From JBPRGG01 sp051418075 (lineage in GTDB: Bacteria; Bacteroidota; Bacteroidia; Cytophagales; Cyclobacteriaceae): DNA of 64,000 bases. The notes beneath the pieces are model-generated. The model saw nothing but the letters and a program-made list of their open reading frames with translations, ran no database searches and had not been told where the DNA came from. The position numbers and the translations under genes are program-made. How positions within the stretch are numbered: the first letter of the stretch is position 1; every line of letters starts with the position of its first letter. Below, piece by piece: positions 62,936 through 64,000 of this stretch. The DNA is taken from contig JBPRGG010000010.1 of NCBI GenBank assembly GCA_051418075.1, positions 5,179-69,178 on the forward strand. Reading direction: 5' to 3'.

Positions 62936-63252
62936 TAGCGGATCTTTTGGGACACCCATCAGATTTTGTCAGCCGATTTCCCGGTGTTTTACAAATACCG
63001 CTCCTCCAATGGCAGCCTGGGTCGGATGTTGATCACACACTACCAGGTTCCGCTACAAATTGGTGATGTATACATCCGTCCGGAGATGTGGTATTAGGAG
63101 ATATTGATGGAATATTGGTTGTTCCGCGAGATATTGCCTATGATGTATTGCTTCGTGCGGAAGAGATTAAAGAAAATGAGAAGAAAATATTTGGCTGGGT
63201 TCATGAAAGACAATCCATTAAGGATATTACGGATAAGGGAGGATATTTCTAA
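62936..63252 (+). pseudogene. RraA-family protein fragment with frameshift
   Basis: One frame reads FPVFYKYRSSNGSLGRMLIT and HYQVPLQIGDVYIRP up to about 63080; after a one-base loss the next frame continues GDVVLGDIDGILVVPRDIAYD and RAEEIKENEKKIFGWV to GGYF and a TAA at 63250. This is the C-terminal half of an RraA/HMG-aldolase-like protein. The N-terminal part is missing or unrecognisable, so the left boundary is approximate. Confidence 0.7.
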
Positions 63253-63314
63253 TGGTTGGTTGCAAGCTTCAGGTTGCTGGTTGCTGGGTACTAGGTACTT
63301 GTTGCTTGCTCAAC
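63253..63314. repeat. Short GGTTGCTGG-type direct repeats
   Basis: Tandem-like GGTTG/GCTGGTTGCTGGGTAC units with a small GTACTAGGTAC palindrome. It is an intergenic simple repeat and not a CRISPR. Confidence 0.4.
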
Positions 63315-63370
63315 ATATAAATGATTCACAAAAATCTCCAAAACAACAATTCACCATTTAAACAATTAAA

Positions 63371-64000
63371 ATGAAATTCTCCATGCTTCTGCCACCGGCG
63401 CCTGATGAACGGAAGTGGACCCTGGCCCGGCAAATTGGCGTCAATTACGCCATTACCAAAGCTGCCCCGGAATTATCCGGCAAACCGGCACCCCATAATT
63501 TTGATGCCTTGCAATCCATCAAAGATGATTTTAATAAATCCGGTTTCCAGCTCTATGGCTTGGAAGGGGACCAGTTTGATATGTCGCCTATCAAACTTGG
63601 TTTGGCCAATCGTGATGAATGGATAGAAAAGTATCAGCAGATGCTGCGCAACATGAGCCGACTTGACATTCGTTTGCTGTGCTACAATTTCATGGCAGTA
63701 ATTGGCTGGTTTCGTACCCGGGTTGACATTGAAGAAAGAGGCGGTGCATTGGTTAGCGAATTCAATAGTGAAGAAGCGACAGAACTGGTGCCTAAAGAGC
63801 AGCGAATATCGGAGGAAAAACTTTGGCAAAACCTGTACTATTTTCTGGAAGCTGTATTGCCGGTGGCGGAAGAATGTGGTATTGAAATGGCCCTTCACCC
63901 GGATGACCCGCCGGTAAGCCCTCTCAAAGGTGTAGGCAGAATTCTAACCTCTGCTGCCAGTTTTGATAAAATTTTACAAAGATTTCCCGGCTCCAGCAAT
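63371..64000 (+). CDS. uxuA: Mannonate dehydratase (partial, C-terminus outside window)
   Basis: The frame starts at the ATG at 63371 and is open to the window end (210 residues). It shows UxuA landmarks: ARQIGVNYAITKAAP, LCYNFMAVIGWFRTR, EECGIEMALHPDDPP and VGRILTSAASFDKIL. The enzyme dehydrates D-mannonate to 2-keto-3-deoxygluconate in uronate catabolism. The SDR usually found next to it is present upstream only as a truncated copy. Confidence 0.93.
   Translation, partial: MKFSMLLPPAPDERKWTLARQIGVNYAITKAAPELSGKPAPHNFDALQSIKDDFNKSGFQLYGLEGDQFDMSPIKLGLANRDEWIEKYQQMLRNMSRLDIRLLCYNFMAVIGWFRTRVDIEERGGALVSEFNSEEATELVPKEQRISEEKLWQNLYYFLEAVLPVAEECGIEMALHPDDPPVSPLKGVGRILTSAASFDKILQRFPGSSN

Noticed and set aside
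63253..63314. Short repeats as a possible CRISPR
   Set aside because: Units are irregular, without constant repeats and unique spacers of regular size, and there are no cas genes.

Overview
The window looks like a chromosomal segment of a marine- or soil-type Bacteroidota bacterium (Cytophagales/Sphingobacteriales-like). Support: two SusC/SusD outer-membrane uptake pairs, each behind an ECF sigma factor and a FecR anti-sigma factor; many lipoproteins; sulfatases with formylglycine motifs; a type IX secretion sorting-domain fragment; and AT-rich intergenic DNA. No rRNA, tRNA or CRISPR array was seen.

Layout. (1) 1-9.2 kb, minus strand: a polysaccharide-utilisation-type locus in the order sigma, FecR, SusC, SusD, nucleoside-hydrolase-like protein, VCBS/FG-GAP repeat protein (cut by the window edge). 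(2) 9.3-21.6 kb, minus strand: a compact twelve-gene operon. It starts with a GntR repressor under a perfect 12-bp palindrome, followed by E1-alpha, E1-beta, a class II aldolase, E2, a HAD phosphatase, a transaldolase, a PfkB kinase, a Gfo/Idh dehydrogenase, a TIM-barrel isomerase, an MFS transporter and a fucose-isomerase-like protein. This is the strongest candidate for an undescribed system: a sugar pathway that owns a thiamine/lipoate oxidative cleavage complex without its own E3. (3) 22-27 kb: a DUF1080 lipoprotein, then a membrane TPR-HTH regulator divergent from a cholesterol-dependent-cytolysin-like lipoprotein that lacks the sterol-binding domain 4. (4) 27.3-51.4 kb: a sulfated-glycan locus with a GH29 fucosidase, four sulfatases, a heparinase II/III-type lyase, a beta-propeller protein, a DUF1961 protein, a second sigma/FecR/SusC/SusD set and an AraC regulator. 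It is interrupted by a small AhpD/DUF1348/AraC operon. A 166-bp MITE-like element lies just upstream of the last sulfatase. (5) 52-57.6 kb: a secreted nuclease, and an 820-residue exported protein divergent from a sigma/anti-sigma-like pair. (6) 57.6-63.3 kb: a decaying zone with broken DNA methylase, DUF4143 ATPase, SDR (UxuB-like), nucleotidyltransferase-like and RraA-like genes, around an intact Tat-exported Gfo/Idh oxidoreductase and a PIN toxin pair. (7) 63.4 kb to the end: the start of mannonate dehydratase (uxuA).

How it fits together. The sulfated-glycan locus would bind, desulfate, defucosylate and cleave an acidic, probably uronic-acid-containing polysaccharide. The mannonate genes at the right end belong to uronate catabolism, although the SDR there is truncated. 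The operon at 9-21 kb would take up an unidentified sugar, isomerise/oxidise and phosphorylate it, split it with aldolase/transaldolase and feed a keto product to a dedicated acyl-CoA-forming dehydrogenase. Functions are inferred from motifs and context only; no database search was run.
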